DNA of 58,106 bases, from positions 1 to 58,106 of the forward strand of contig NZ_LQOY01000243.1 in NCBI RefSeq assembly GCF_002101675.1, in the 5' to 3' direction. The stretch comes from Mycobacterium gordonae (GTDB lineage Bacteria; Actinomycetota; Actinomycetes; Mycobacteriales; Mycobacteriaceae). Of this stretch, positions 16,695 through 26,000 are shown in pieces; positions within the stretch are counted from its first letter, which is position 1; each line of letters opens with the position of its first letter. The notes below the pieces were generated by a model. It saw nothing but the letters and a program-made list of their open reading frames with translations. It ran no database searches and was not told the DNA's origin. The position numbers and the translations under genes were made by a program.

Positions 16695-18526
16695 CCGCCG
16701 TGACGTCGGCCAGGACGATCCCGGGCGATGAGGAATCCTGCAAGTTCGCGCATGTGTTGGACGGGGCCGCCCTGAGTGGCGCGGCCACGCACCTGGCCAG
16801 GGCGCTGGACCAAGGACTGCTTGACGAGGCCGGATGGGATCCGGTGACCCGGGTGCTGTACTTGCCCGCGCAGCATCGGCTGCTCGGCCGGAAGGTGTGC
16901 CGGGTGGAACGATGCGTCGGAACCGTCCACAACGACGCCCCCGAGATCTGCCACCGATGTTTCACCAGGCTGACCGGCATGGGCATGAGCGTCGAGGACA
17001 TCGCCGCTGCCGAAAGCCTGCCCGCCGCACCGGTTCCCGCGGAACGCTGCGCCGTCCCGCAGTGCCGGTGCACGCCGACGGTGCGGGACGCGGTGATGTG
17101 TGAACCGCACGCCCAACAGTTCCGGGGCAGGCGCATCCCGATCTCGCTGGAACAGTTCGTGAGCGATCCGCGAGTGCGGCCAAGGCCGCCGCTGCCGGCA
17201 TGCCTGGTGCCGGCGTGCACCCGCACGGCCGACGGCGCGATCGGCTACTGCACGACCCACTATCAGCGATGGAGCGTGGACCAGCAAGAGCATGCCGAAC
17301 TCGATGAACAGTGGTGGCGGGTCCGGGAATCGGGCGTGGCCGAGCCGGGGCAGGTCAACCTGCGGGCGCTGCCTTCCCTGGTAGTTGTGGAAGTGCTGAC
17401 GGGCTTGCAGACCCGTGTTAGGGATGGCTTGCGGCTCACCGACGTTGTGCTGCGAGCGGTCTGCGACACGCTGCGTCGCCACCAGGTCGGCTCGATCCAC
17501 GACTGCGATCCGGGCCTGGCTCCCGGCAAGCGTGCACGCTCGGTGCTGGCCTCGTTCGCCCGCGACGCCCGCCGCGTGTTGGCCGATCCGGGTGTCGAGC
17601 AGGATAAGGACCGCTGGGATCTGGCGATCTTCGGTACCCCGGCACGCTGTCGTTCACCAAGATCACCCAGCCCTGGCTGGCCGGGGCCGCGAAGCGGTGG
17701 GCTGCCGAGCAACTGCCCCAGCACCGCGGCAGCGGCGCCTCTCGCGTTCGCGGCAAGATCAACAGCATCGGGCTGCTGTCCGAGCACTTGCATCGCCGAC
17801 CCGATCACGGGCTTGACCCGACCGCGCTGGGCCGGACCGACTTGGAGGGATTCCTCAACCGGCTCGGCCATCTGGAGTTCACCGGCCAGATCGGTCGCTA
17901 CCGCCGCAACATGATCTGCCGTGACATGCGGCAGGTGTTGGCCGGGATCCGATCCCTGGGGCTGACGAGAACCGGACGGCCGGCGGCCGGGTTGCCCGGC
18001 GACTGCGCCATCGAACGCGCCGACATCCCCGCCGACCCCGAACGCGGCGAGCCCGGCCGATGCCTGCCACCGGAGATCATGGCCGTCCTGTGCGCCAACC
18101 TCGACTCCCTCGAACCCGTCGAGGTCAGGGTCGCCACCCAGATCGGCATCGACACCGGCCGCCGCCCCGAGGACATCCTCAATCTGCCGCTGGATTGCCT
18201 GGCCCGCGACAAAGACGGCGGCGACGTACTGGTCTACGACAACATCAAAGCCAACCGGCTCGGCCGACGGCTGCCGATCAGCACGGCCACCGCCGCGGTG
18301 ATCACCGGCCAACAACAACGAATCCGTCAACGCTTCCCCCACACCCTGGCCGCGAAGCTGAAGCTGCTGCCCACGCCCTATCGAAATCCCGACGGGCACA
18401 AGGCAATCAGCAGAACCACCCTGCAGGCGCGCCACCGCGACTGGGTGGCCGACCTGCCGACACTGCGCACCCGCGATGGAGTCGAGTTTGACATGACCAA
18501 GATCGTGCCCTACGCCTACCGGCACA
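16691..18526 (+). pseudogene. 5' part of a large TnpB-like tyrosine recombinase, frameshifted and interrupted
   Basis: GTG 16691 overlaps the previous stop. The N-terminal third carries two cysteine-rich knots (CAVPQCRCTPTV, CLVPACTRTADGAIGYC). One base is missing near 17635: after WDLAIFG the protein resumes in another frame as GTLSFTKITQPWLAGAAKRW and continues through IGIDTGRRPEDILNLPLDCL (first catalytic Arg) to IVPYAYRH. There the inner transposon starts, exactly inside the HxxRH box. The remaining third is at 24630-25297. Confidence 0.8.
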
Positions 18527-18553
18527 TTGTCCCCGCTTAGTTCCCGTGTTGCG
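18527..18553 (+). repeat. Left end of the inner transposon
   Basis: Terminal TTGTCCCCGC and subterminal CGTGTTGCG, each with an inverted partner at the right end. The TTGTCCCCGC block creates the premature stop of the host recombinase. Confidence 0.65.
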
Positions 18554-18605
18554 ATTGGCCTGAAAGGCCCGGGCGTGCTCGGCGTTTCTGCTTTGGTGAG
18601 GCCGT

Positions 18606-20099
18606 GTGGTGTTTGTATGGTCTCCAGTCGTGATCTTGAGCTTTTTCTCGTCGCAGGGCTGGCAGTCCTGGGGTGTCGAGCACCGGCCGGTGATCCCAGA
18701 GGGGATGCCGGTGCTGATCGATGACGACTTGCTGTTCGAGGACGGCCCGGCCGTGCCGCGGCCGACGACGGTGATCAATCGGTGGTTGCGGCTGCTTCCG
18801 GCCAGCGGGGCTCCGGCGCCGAGTTCGTGGGAGAACTACGCGCGGGCGGTCAAGGAATGGACGGAATTCCTCGCCGAACACGGTGTGGGCCTGTTCGATT
18901 CGCGAGACCGGCTCAAGGCAGGGCTGAGCCGATACGCCGAGCACCGCGCCGCCGGAGCAATCCGGGCGAGATTCGCGGCGACCACGTGGGCGCAGCACAT
19001 GAGCATCCTGTCGCTGTTCTACCGGTGGGCGATGGACGAGGGATACGCCGAGGCGGAGCCGTTCACCTACCGATCCGCGCGAGCGGTCTTCGCCGGCACC
19101 GGCCGCGATGTCCGGGTGAACTTGGCGGTGCGCCGCACCCCGAAACCGCATGTGACCATCAAGTATTTGGAGCCGGACTTCACCGACCTGTTCCGGAAGG
19201 GGTTGCGCGGTTTGGCGCCGGATGGCACCCGCGACACCGGGTTCGCGGGCCGGGAGATGACCCGCAACGCCGCGATCGGGGACCTCGCGCTGGCGACCGG
19301 GTTGCGGCTGGGCGAGTTCACACATCTGCTGCCGTGGGAAATCCCGGCTCTGCCGCCGGCGCCGACGGTGATCCCGATCCCGTTTCCGGTGCCTGCGGGA
19401 ATCACCAAGGGCCGCAAGTTCAGAACCACCTGGATCTCCTACGACGCCTTGGCCGGGCTGCACGACTACCTGCAGCTCGACCGCGCTGCCGTCACCGACG
19501 GATCGGCCTGGCGGCCACCACGACGCCGGGGCGAACCGCTGCAGGTCACCGAACCGGACGCCCGTGGCGGCCGGATCAACGGCGTCCGCCGGTCCTGGGA
19601 GTCGCTCACCCCGGCCGAGCGACGGCGGCTGGTGGCACCCGAGGGCGGGTCGTGCCTGCTAGCGGTGAAGGGTGATGGTGGCCCGTTCACGGCGTGGGCG
19701 ACGGTGTTCGAACGCACCTCCGACCGGATCCGCGCACGGTTCGAACCACGGTTCCCGCACGTCCACCCGCACCGACTCCGCCACTCGTTCTCGATGCAGA
19801 CGCTGGAATATCTGGTGACCGGCTATTACCGACAGGCAGCGAAGCTGGTATGCGACACCGACGCCGACGCAGCGCTGGTGTTCTACCTGACCAAGGCCGA
19901 CCCGCTGCTGGTGCTGCGCGATTTGCTCGGGCATTCCACGGTTCTGACGACCGAGAAATACCTGAAACGTCTTGATACGACGCGGATTTACCGGCAAGCC
20001 TACGAAACCGCCGGAGCCGCAGCGGGACTCACCGAGGATACCGCCGCACAGCGGGAAGCCGACGCCGAGTTCGACGACGACACCGAAGAGGAGCTGTGA
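18606..20099 (+). CDS. Tyrosine recombinase, first gene of the inner transposon
   Basis: This 497-residue site-specific recombinase has a core-binding domain at about 65-150 (SSWENYARAVKEWTEFLAEH). The catalytic domain shows all boxes: ALATGLRLGEFTHL (Arg), HPHRLRHSFSMQTL (HxxRH), LLGHSTVLTTEKYLKRLD (GH and nucleophile Tyr). Between these lies a long insert with an RRSWESLTPAERRRL segment. GTG 18606 is the assigned start with GGTGAGG four bases before it; an inner ATG (MPVLIDDDLL) is possible. The stop overlaps the next start. Role: strand exchange during transposition. Confidence 0.85.
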   Translation: MVFVWSPVVILSFFSSQGWQSWGVEHRPVIPEGMPVLIDDDLLFEDGPAVPRPTTVINRWLRLLPASGAPAPSSWENYARAVKEWTEFLAEHGVGLFDSRDRLKAGLSRYAEHRAAGAIRARFAATTWAQHMSILSLFYRWAMDEGYAEAEPFTYRSARAVFAGTGRDVRVNLAVRRTPKPHVTIKYLEPDFTDLFRKGLRGLAPDGTRDTGFAGREMTRNAAIGDLALATGLRLGEFTHLLPWEIPALPPAPTVIPIPFPVPAGITKGRKFRTTWISYDALAGLHDYLQLDRAAVTDGSAWRPPRRRGEPLQVTEPDARGGRINGVRRSWESLTPAERRRLVAPEGGSCLLAVKGDGGPFTAWATVFERTSDRIRARFEPRFPHVHPHRLRHSFSMQTLEYLVTGYYRQAAKLVCDTDADAALVFYLTKADPLLVLRDLLGHSTVLTTEKYLKRLDTTRIYRQAYETAGAAAGLTEDTAAQREADAEFDDDTEEEL

Positions 20100-21823
20100 T
20101 GCCGACGACGGTGCTCGATGATCCGCTGCGTTTGGCCTGCGTGTTCAGCGACGGCAGCAGAGCTGCATTCGATCTCACGGGGTTGCCGAACCCCGGGTTG
20201 GTGCGTGATCTGGCCACCGGGTTGGTGGAGCTGATCCATCCTCACGGCAGCGTCGATACTGCTGGCACCGTCGACCAGTACGTGCGTGGGTTGCACAGGA
20301 TGGTGCGAACACTTTCTGATCAGGGTTTCACCGGCGGTGTCGGCGATCTGCGGCGCGGACAGCTGGCGCAGTTCTGGATGGCGGGCCCGAACTGGCTGGA
20401 GGCGCTGACTCGGTACTTGGTGGAAGGTTATGCGCGATCCGGCGGCCGTCTCGGCGAGGGGGTGCTGGAGCTGGCCGCAGGGCGGCACTTCAACATTCAG
20501 CGCAATCGGCGCCCGTTGCCGCCCTATTCCGAGGGCGCATGGCAGCGGCTGACCATGGCCTGCCGACAGCAGGTCGACGACTCCTACGCGGCACATCGGC
20601 GCGCGCTGGCGTCCGCCGCCGGAGGGCGGCATCCGGGCACGGGTGCGTGGACTCATCAGAACTTCTGCTGGCTGTTGTCGACACTCGGCCCGCTTGGCAG
20701 CAGCGAAGCTGCTGAGGAAATTGGCATGTCCATCAACGTTTTCCGTCATCGAGGAGTCATCGCTGTCTTCCACGAGGCTGCGCTGGCGATGTTCCCGCAT
20801 CTCGAGGTCGTGATCGCCTACCGGCTGCTGTTCGGGATCTATTCCGGCATCGTCCCCGACGGCATCGCCGACTTGGACATCGGGGACATCGACTGGGCCG
20901 GGGATTCGACTGTTCTGCTGTCCTATATCAAACGGCGCACCGCCGCCGAGAGCGCGACGTTGCCGCGGCCGGCGGTGCGGTTGCTCGAGCAGTGGCTGGC
21001 GCACTCGGCGCTGTTGCGCAGCTTCGTGCCGCCGGACGAGCGCACCACGCTGTGGTTGGGGATGAGCCAGCCCGGCTACTCCCGCCGCCTCGATGACGTG
21101 AACCGGTCCGCGATTGGCCGGTGGATGCGCCGCCATGGCATCGTCGGCGACGACGGTCAGCCGATGAAACTGCACCGGTCCCGCATCCGCACCACCCATC
21201 ACGCGATGCGGGACAAGAAGTCCTGGACCGGGAATGCGCGCGCCACGATCGACCCGAACCACACGCCCGCGGTCGAGGGTGACCACTACCTGTCGGCGAC
21301 GACTCCCGGTCAACGCCACGCCGTCGAGACGATCATCGCCGACGCCCAGCACGACATCCTCCGCCGCGCGCACCCTCCGGCCGTGATCACCGAGGAAGAC
21401 GCGGCGGCGCTCGCCGAGGGTTACCCGCAGCTGCTGGCGGTGATGAAGCTCGACGAAGGCGTGCTCGCCGAGCTGGTCGGTGGCGCGCGGGATGTGTTCA
21501 CCGCAGCCTGCGCCGATCAGCTGGCCGGGTTACACGGGCCGGCAGGCAAACCATGCCCGGCACGTCCCTGGGTCTGCCTGCTCTGCCCGCTGGCGGTGTT
21601 CGCTCCGCGGCACGCAGTGAACCTGCTGCGGCTCAAGGCATTCTTCTCGCGCCAGTGGCAGCAGATGCCCGCCGCCCACTTCATGACCGTCTTCGGCCCC
21701 TACGCCGCCCGGATCGACCAGATCCTCGACCGCTTCGACCCCGCCGAACTCGCTGTCGCAGCCGCACGCGTCACCGACAGCGACGACGAAATCCCCTTGC
21801 GCCCAGAGGAACGCACCGCATGA
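20099..21823 (+). CDS. Recombinase-like protein with a degenerate active site, second gene of the inner transposon
   Basis: About 574 residues. ATG 20099 is preferred over GTG 20096 because GAGGAG lies five bases upstream. The overall plan matches tyrosine recombinases, but the boxes are altered. Where the first Arg is expected it reads LLFGIYSGIVPDGIADLDIG. The second box is KLHRSRIRTTHHAM, and a Tyr follows in EGDHYLSATTPGQ. The C-terminus has a four-Cys cluster (CADQLAG.. then CPARPWVCLLCPLA) suggesting metal binding. It may act as a structural partner in a heteromeric recombinase rather than as a catalyst; this is inference. Confidence 0.75.
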   Translation: MPTTVLDDPLRLACVFSDGSRAAFDLTGLPNPGLVRDLATGLVELIHPHGSVDTAGTVDQYVRGLHRMVRTLSDQGFTGGVGDLRRGQLAQFWMAGPNWLEALTRYLVEGYARSGGRLGEGVLELAAGRHFNIQRNRRPLPPYSEGAWQRLTMACRQQVDDSYAAHRRALASAAGGRHPGTGAWTHQNFCWLLSTLGPLGSSEAAEEIGMSINVFRHRGVIAVFHEAALAMFPHLEVVIAYRLLFGIYSGIVPDGIADLDIGDIDWAGDSTVLLSYIKRRTAAESATLPRPAVRLLEQWLAHSALLRSFVPPDERTTLWLGMSQPGYSRRLDDVNRSAIGRWMRRHGIVGDDGQPMKLHRSRIRTTHHAMRDKKSWTGNARATIDPNHTPAVEGDHYLSATTPGQRHAVETIIADAQHDILRRAHPPAVITEEDAAALAEGYPQLLAVMKLDEGVLAELVGGARDVFTAACADQLAGLHGPAGKPCPARPWVCLLCPLAVFAPRHAVNLLRLKAFFSRQWQQMPAAHFMTVFGPYAARIDQILDRFDPAELAVAAARVTDSDDEIPLRPEERTA

Positions 21824-24021
21824 CGAGCACAATCGCGACCGCAGCACCCGGCGTTCAACCACGGTCGCCGTTCACCGGCGCGGACATCTGCCGCGACGCC
21901 GGGCTCACGCTGCCGGGCGGCACGCCACGACCGGTATTCGACGACGACCTGTGGGATTTCACCGACGTGGTCGGGCTCCCGGTCCAAATGGCCCTTTACC
22001 GACGCCGATTCGACTTCACCACCATCACCGACACCCGCTGGCGGCTGGTCGCCAAGGAGCTGATCCTGGCGCTGCTGGCCCCGAATCACAATGCCGTGGT
22101 CCGTCTGCCACGCGCCTACCGCACCCCACTGCATCTGACCAGCTGCTACAGCCGCCTCTACGAGGCCGGCAAGTTCTTCGGCTGGCTCGATCAGCGGGGC
22201 ATCACTGCCCTCACCGAGCTCGACACCCACCTCTGCGAGGAATACCTGGCGTTCCGACGCTACGTGATCGACCCCGACGGCGTCATCGTTGGCGAGCAGA
22301 GCCCAGGCGTCCGGCGCGCAGCCGCGCAGATGATCGTCGATCTGGTCGACTACCGTGACCTGTTCACCGCCGACCGGGTTCCGGCCGATCTGCGCCCCTG
22401 GGGCGGCGCAACAGCATCCGCGGTCGCCGAAATGCCTTCTGGTCGCGACGGAAACAAGACACCTGCCGTTCCTGCCGAAGTGCTGCAGCCGATGCTGGCC
22501 GCGGCCCTGCACCTGGTGCAGATCCTCGGCCCGCACGTTGTCGAGCTGAACGAGCAGATCCGCAAGATCGACCGTGTCTGGGCTACCGGAGCCCCCGGGC
22601 TTCGTCACGGCTCCCCGGCGATGGTCAGCGACATCACGATGCTGCTGGCCGACCACAGGGCGACCGACACACCGCTGCCGATGCTCGAAGAACACGACGT
22701 CAACCGCAGACTCAAGGCTGGCTGGGACGCGAACGACCCGCTGCTGCCGGTCTCCACCGGGACCCTGGCGCGGCAGGCCGGATACGTCCAGTTCTGGGCG
22801 AAATGGATGCCCACACTGCGCAAACCGCTGATCGACACCCTCAACACCGTCGGAGTCGAGAAGATCTTCGGCCGCAACGCCGCCGAAGTCCCGGCCGCCG
22901 ATGGTGCGACCTTGCTGCCTTGGACACTGCCAGTGCACCGGTCCGAAGCGGTCGCCATGGTCGGCATCGCCCGCACCGCAGCGATCGTTGTCCTGGCTGG
23001 CGCGTCCGGAATGCGGGCCAGTGAGCTGATGGAACTGCGGGTCGGCTGCCGCCGGGTCGAGGAACCGATCTCCGGCCTGAAGTGCTATCGCATCGCCAGC
23101 AAAATCATCAAAGGTCAGGGCCTCGGCGGCACCGACGACGAATGGGTCGTCATCGAACCGGTCCACCGCGCGATCGAACTCATCGAGCAGCTCCACGACG
23201 ACCCGCGTGACGGTGTTCTCCTGCTGTCCCGGTTCAGCTTCCGAGTCCGCTACCTCTGGTTCCGCGCCTGGGTGAATTCCCCGGCCGGAGCCCGTCTCGG
23301 ACTCGTCCCGATCCCCGACGAACCAGTAGCACTGCGTATGCTCAGAAGAACGGTTGCCCTGGAGATGGCTTACCGGCCTGGCGGTGTCCTCGCCGCAAAA
23401 CTGCACCTCAAACATATCGCCGCGGCGACAACGGAAGGCTACGCGGCTCGACCGGGCGGCGCTCAAGCAGAGTTGCTGGCCGAGGTCAACAAGCTCGAGG
23501 CCGACCACATACTCAAGCTCGTGCTGGCCGAGTTCCGCAACTACCAGCAAGGCATCCTGCCCGCCGGACCCGGCGCCCGCAGCCTGACCGAATTCTTCGC
23601 CACCATCGACACCGACCCGAACACCAAAGCCACTGCGGCGCCGAAGATCCAGCGCAACGACCGCGACATCCTCAACCTGCTGTCCAAACGCGCCACGGCG
23701 CTGCACCTCGGCCCAGCGAACTACTGCTGGTTCACCGACCCCTCCCGCGCGCTCTGCCTGAAACTTGCAGGCACCCTGACCGCGGACCGGCCGATGATCG
23801 GCATGTGTGACTCCGCACGCTGCCCGCAGGCCACCCACCACCAGCACCACCGGCCCGTCTGGGCCGAGCACGCCGAACGCACCAAAACCTTCCTCGGCCA
23901 ACTCGGCAAAACCCGAACCGCCGAACGCGCTCGTCTGCAGGCCGACTACGACCGCGCCGTCCAGGTCATCACCAGCATCGACACTGCCACAGGAACCAGC
24001 GCACCCGAGGAACAGGCATGA
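21820..24021 (+). CDS. Large tyrosine recombinase, third gene of the inner transposon
   Basis: This 733-residue protein is coupled by ATGA overlap at both ends. The N-terminal 330 residues are helical and family-specific. The catalytic domain begins at about 390 with LAGASGMRASELMEL (first Arg). Then come ALRMLRRTVALEMAYR (Arg box, lacking the usual HxLR), LHLKHIAAATTEGYAAR (H and Tyr). The tail holds a Cys/His cluster (CDSARCPQATHHQHH) that could bind zinc. It corresponds to the large TnpB-type subunit. The complete antisense frame of similar length is a GC-driven shadow. Confidence 0.8.
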   Translation: MTSTIATAAPGVQPRSPFTGADICRDAGLTLPGGTPRPVFDDDLWDFTDVVGLPVQMALYRRRFDFTTITDTRWRLVAKELILALLAPNHNAVVRLPRAYRTPLHLTSCYSRLYEAGKFFGWLDQRGITALTELDTHLCEEYLAFRRYVIDPDGVIVGEQSPGVRRAAAQMIVDLVDYRDLFTADRVPADLRPWGGATASAVAEMPSGRDGNKTPAVPAEVLQPMLAAALHLVQILGPHVVELNEQIRKIDRVWATGAPGLRHGSPAMVSDITMLLADHRATDTPLPMLEEHDVNRRLKAGWDANDPLLPVSTGTLARQAGYVQFWAKWMPTLRKPLIDTLNTVGVEKIFGRNAAEVPAADGATLLPWTLPVHRSEAVAMVGIARTAAIVVLAGASGMRASELMELRVGCRRVEEPISGLKCYRIASKIIKGQGLGGTDDEWVVIEPVHRAIELIEQLHDDPRDGVLLLSRFSFRVRYLWFRAWVNSPAGARLGLVPIPDEPVALRMLRRTVALEMAYRPGGVLAAKLHLKHIAAATTEGYAARPGGAQAELLAEVNKLEADHILKLVLAEFRNYQQGILPAGPGARSLTEFFATIDTDPNTKATAAPKIQRNDRDILNLLSKRATALHLGPANYCWFTDPSRALCLKLAGTLTADRPMIGMCDSARCPQATHHQHHRPVWAEHAERTKTFLGQLGKTRTAERARLQADYDRAVQVITSIDTATGTSAPEEQA

Positions 24022-24488
24022 GAATCACTGCCGCCCAACGCATCCACAACGAGAACCGCATCCGCGCCGCCATGGACCGGCTTCTGCGCGGCGAGATCTC
24101 ACCCGGCGGCAACTGCGATATCAAGACCCTCGCACTATCAGCCGGGGTCGACCGCACCGCCTTCTACGGCACCCGGCCCTACGCACACCTACGCGCCGAA
24201 TTCGAGCACCGCCTCCAGCAGCTTCAGCAGGCCGGAGAAACCCCGGACCCGAAAACCGCACAGATCGAACGCCTCAAGACGGAGGTCGAGAAGCTGAAAA
24301 ACAACCTCGCCCACGTCAACTCGACAATCCAGGAGCTCACCAACTTCCGAAGCCAGGCCCTGGCCCGGATCGCTGCCCAGCACGACGAGATCCTTCGGCT
24401 CCGCACGGCCAACGACCCGGCGGCAGGCATCACCCGCCTCGCGTCGAATCGCCCGAAATACCAGCAGAGGGTAATGGGACCATGCTGA
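24018..24488 (+). CDS. TnpC-like small coiled-coil protein of the inner transposon
   Basis: This 156-residue protein starts at ATG 24018, overlapping the previous stop. An N-terminal HTH-like segment (NCDIKTLALSAGVDRTAFYG) is followed by a long coiled coil (QIERLKTEVEKLKNNLAHVN). The same plan is seen in TnpC of Tn554 and in the second TnpC-like protein here (25294-25887). In Tn554, TnpC is an accessory factor that affects insertion efficiency and orientation; the same role is inferred. About 100 bp of non-coding DNA then lead to the right terminus. Confidence 0.7.
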   Translation: MRITAAQRIHNENRIRAAMDRLLRGEISPGGNCDIKTLALSAGVDRTAFYGTRPYAHLRAEFEHRLQQLQQAGETPDPKTAQIERLKTEVEKLKNNLAHVNSTIQELTNFRSQALARIAAQHDEILRLRTANDPAAGITRLASNRPKYQQRVMGPC

Positions 24489-24588
24489 CCGACCCGGCAG
24501 TGACGTCCATCACAATCGGTTTCGCGTTATCGCCACACGAACGGCGATCAGCGTCACGAACTCCACGCCGAGAATCGGCCACGTCAAA

Positions 24589-24629
24589 CGCAACACGAAC
24601 CCGACCGCACACAGCCACTGCGGAGACAA
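24589..24629 (-). repeat. Right end of the inner transposon
   Basis: Subterminal CGCAACACG (24589-24597) and terminal GCGGAGACAA (24620-24629), the inverted partners of 18545-18553 and 18527-18536. The host recombinase frame resumes within about ten bases. Confidence 0.65.
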
Positions 24630-25297
24630 GCCATTCCTACGCCCAACGCCACGCCGACGCCGGCATCCCGATCGACGTCCTGGCCGAACTGCTCGATCAC
24701 CGAAGCTATTCGGTGACCCGCCGCTACTACCGCATCGGCGAGGACCGCCGCCGCGACGCCGTCGACACGGTCACCACGCTCAGCTTCGACCGGCACGGCA
24801 ACCGGATCTGGCGTGACGCACACGCCCTGCTGGACTCCGAGCGCGCCCGCCACGCCATCGGCGAGGTCGCCGTCCCCGACGGCACCTGCACCGAACCAAC
24901 CAACGTCAAGGCCGGCGGCGGTGCCTGCCCGATCCGATTCCGCTGCGTCGGCTGCGATCACTTCCGCACCAACATCGCCTTCCTGCCCGACCTGCAGGCA
25001 TACCTGGACGACCTGCTGCGCACCCGCGAACGGCTGGCCGCCACCATCGACGGAGTGGACGAATGGGCCCGCGCCGACGCCACCCCCACCGAGGAGGAGA
25101 TCACCCGAATCCGGCGACTGATCAACAGGATCAAAGGCGACATCGCCGAACTCGACGACACGGAGCGAGCGCAGATCAACGACGCGGTCGCCATCGTGCG
25201 TCGTCATCGTGCGGCCCACACGGTCCCGCTCGGCATGCCCACCCTCGCCGCCACCCCACCCGCACCAGCAACCCCCGCTTCGGAGGCCACCGCATGA
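24630..25297 (+). pseudogene. 3' part of the interrupted TnpB-like recombinase
   Basis: The frame resumes as SYAQRHADAGIPIDVLAELL and DHRSYSVTRRYYRIGE, which supply the second half of the HxxR box, the H box and the nucleophile Tyr missing from 16691-18526. The C-terminus has a zinc-type cluster (GGGACPIRFRCVGCDHF) and a helical tail (LINRIKGDIAELDDTERAQI). No start codon of its own is convincing. Its stop overlaps the ATG of the next gene. Confidence 0.8.
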
Positions 25298-25887
25298 CCA
25301 CAACCACCGACACCACGTCGAATCACACACGCGCACAATCTGTCTCGTCGAGCACACGCACCCGATCGATGCTCGACGGCCGTCGCGGCGACTCGATGCG
25401 CCGACGCCGGCGCGTGCTGGCCGCGATCGACCAAGCCGCAGCCGCCGGCGACCGGCTCAGCGCGGCCGCGATCGCTCGTGCGGCCGGAGTCGACCGCACA
25501 TTCCTCTATCGGTACCGCGACCTACTCGAGAAAATCCATGCGCTGCAAACAGATCCAGTCCCCGACGAACACACCGGCCCCACGGTCACCCAAGCCTCAC
25601 TGCAGGCCGACCTGCTCGCCGCCCACGAACGCGCCGCCCGGCTCAACGCCCGCATCCGCCAACTCGAGCAGCGGCTCTCCCAAGCACTCGGCGAACAAAC
25701 ATGGCGCGAGTCCGGGCTCGACGCCCCAACCGACATCGATGCACTCCACCAACGGATCACCCATCTCGAACAGCAGGTCCTCGACCAACAACAACAACTC
25801 GACGAACGCGACGAAGACCTCGCCGCCGCCCGCGCTACCAACCGCGAACTCATGGCCCGACTCAACGCGCCAGGCCGGCCCCGCTGA
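25294..25887 (+). CDS. DUF6262/TnpC-like protein of the outer transposon
   Basis: This 197-residue protein starts at ATG 25294, overlapping the TnpB-like stop. After a Ser/Thr-rich leader it has a basic helix (RRGDSMRRRRRVLAAI), an HTH (LSAAAIARAAGVDRTFLYRY) and a coiled coil with many Gln and Leu (RIRQLEQRLSQAL, then LEQQVLDQQQQLDERDE). This is the usual third protein of Tn554-like elements in actinobacteria. It is presumed to bind transposon ends and assist the recombinases. It looks intact although its partner genes are broken. Confidence 0.75.
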   Translation: MTTTTDTTSNHTRAQSVSSSTRTRSMLDGRRGDSMRRRRRVLAAIDQAAAAGDRLSAAAIARAAGVDRTFLYRYRDLLEKIHALQTDPVPDEHTGPTVTQASLQADLLAAHERAARLNARIRQLEQRLSQALGEQTWRESGLDAPTDIDALHQRITHLEQQVLDQQQQLDERDEDLAAARATNRELMARLNAPGRPR

Positions 25888-25903
25888 AACCGCGAGTCGA
25901 CTT

Positions 25904-26000
25904 GCACCACACCTGTTGCAGCAGATAGCATCCCAACATCAGCTTCTGAACTGCACAAACTCAGAGAATCACGCCGCTGCATCTGGTTGAGCCCCGGAGA
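25904..26000. repeat. Right end of the Tn554-like element
   Basis: Contains GCACCACACC (25904-25913), the direct repeat ACCTGTTGCA (25911-25920) and the outer inverted repeat CCCCGGAGA (25992-26000). The stretch between holds no gene. Confidence 0.6.

Larger units (their letters stand above)
18527..24629. mobile_element. Four-gene tyrosine-recombinase transposon nested in the TnpB-like gene
   Basis: The termini are TTGTCCCCGC (18527-18536) and GCGGAGACAA (24620-24629), a 10-bp inverted repeat with one mismatch. Inside each end is CGTGTTGCG / CGCAACACG (18545-18553, 24589-24597). It carries three recombinase genes and a TnpC-like gene, each overlapping the next by one to four bases and all intact. 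Joining its flanks rebuilds YAYRH-T-YAQRHADAG of the host recombinase. Three consecutive recombinases recall RIT (recombinase-in-trio) elements; the extra TnpC-like gene recalls Tn554. Confidence 0.75.
15381..26000. mobile_element. Tn554-like transposon (two tyrosine recombinases and a coiled-coil protein), itself interrupted
   Basis: The ends are marked by a perfect 9-bp inverted repeat, TCTCCGGGG (15381-15389) and CCCCGGAGA (25992-26000). Its genes in order are a TnpA-like recombinase, a large TnpB-like recombinase and a TnpC-like small protein. This is the tnpA-tnpB-tnpC plan of Tn554. The flanks read as one integrase: YAYGL on the right side joins RRQEAVGLDLVDL on the left. A second transposon occupies 18527-24629 inside its second gene. 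Confidence 0.75.

Noticed and set aside
17263..18525. 420-residue leftward ORF
   Set aside because: It is the shadow of the TnpB-like recombinase, whose protein motifs are on the plus strand. No ribosome site or family features.
21700..23901. 733-residue leftward ORF opposite the third inner recombinase
   Set aside because: It is the antisense frame of a gene with clear catalytic boxes. Its composition is rich in Gly, Val, Gln and Asp without domains; high third-position GC keeps such frames open.
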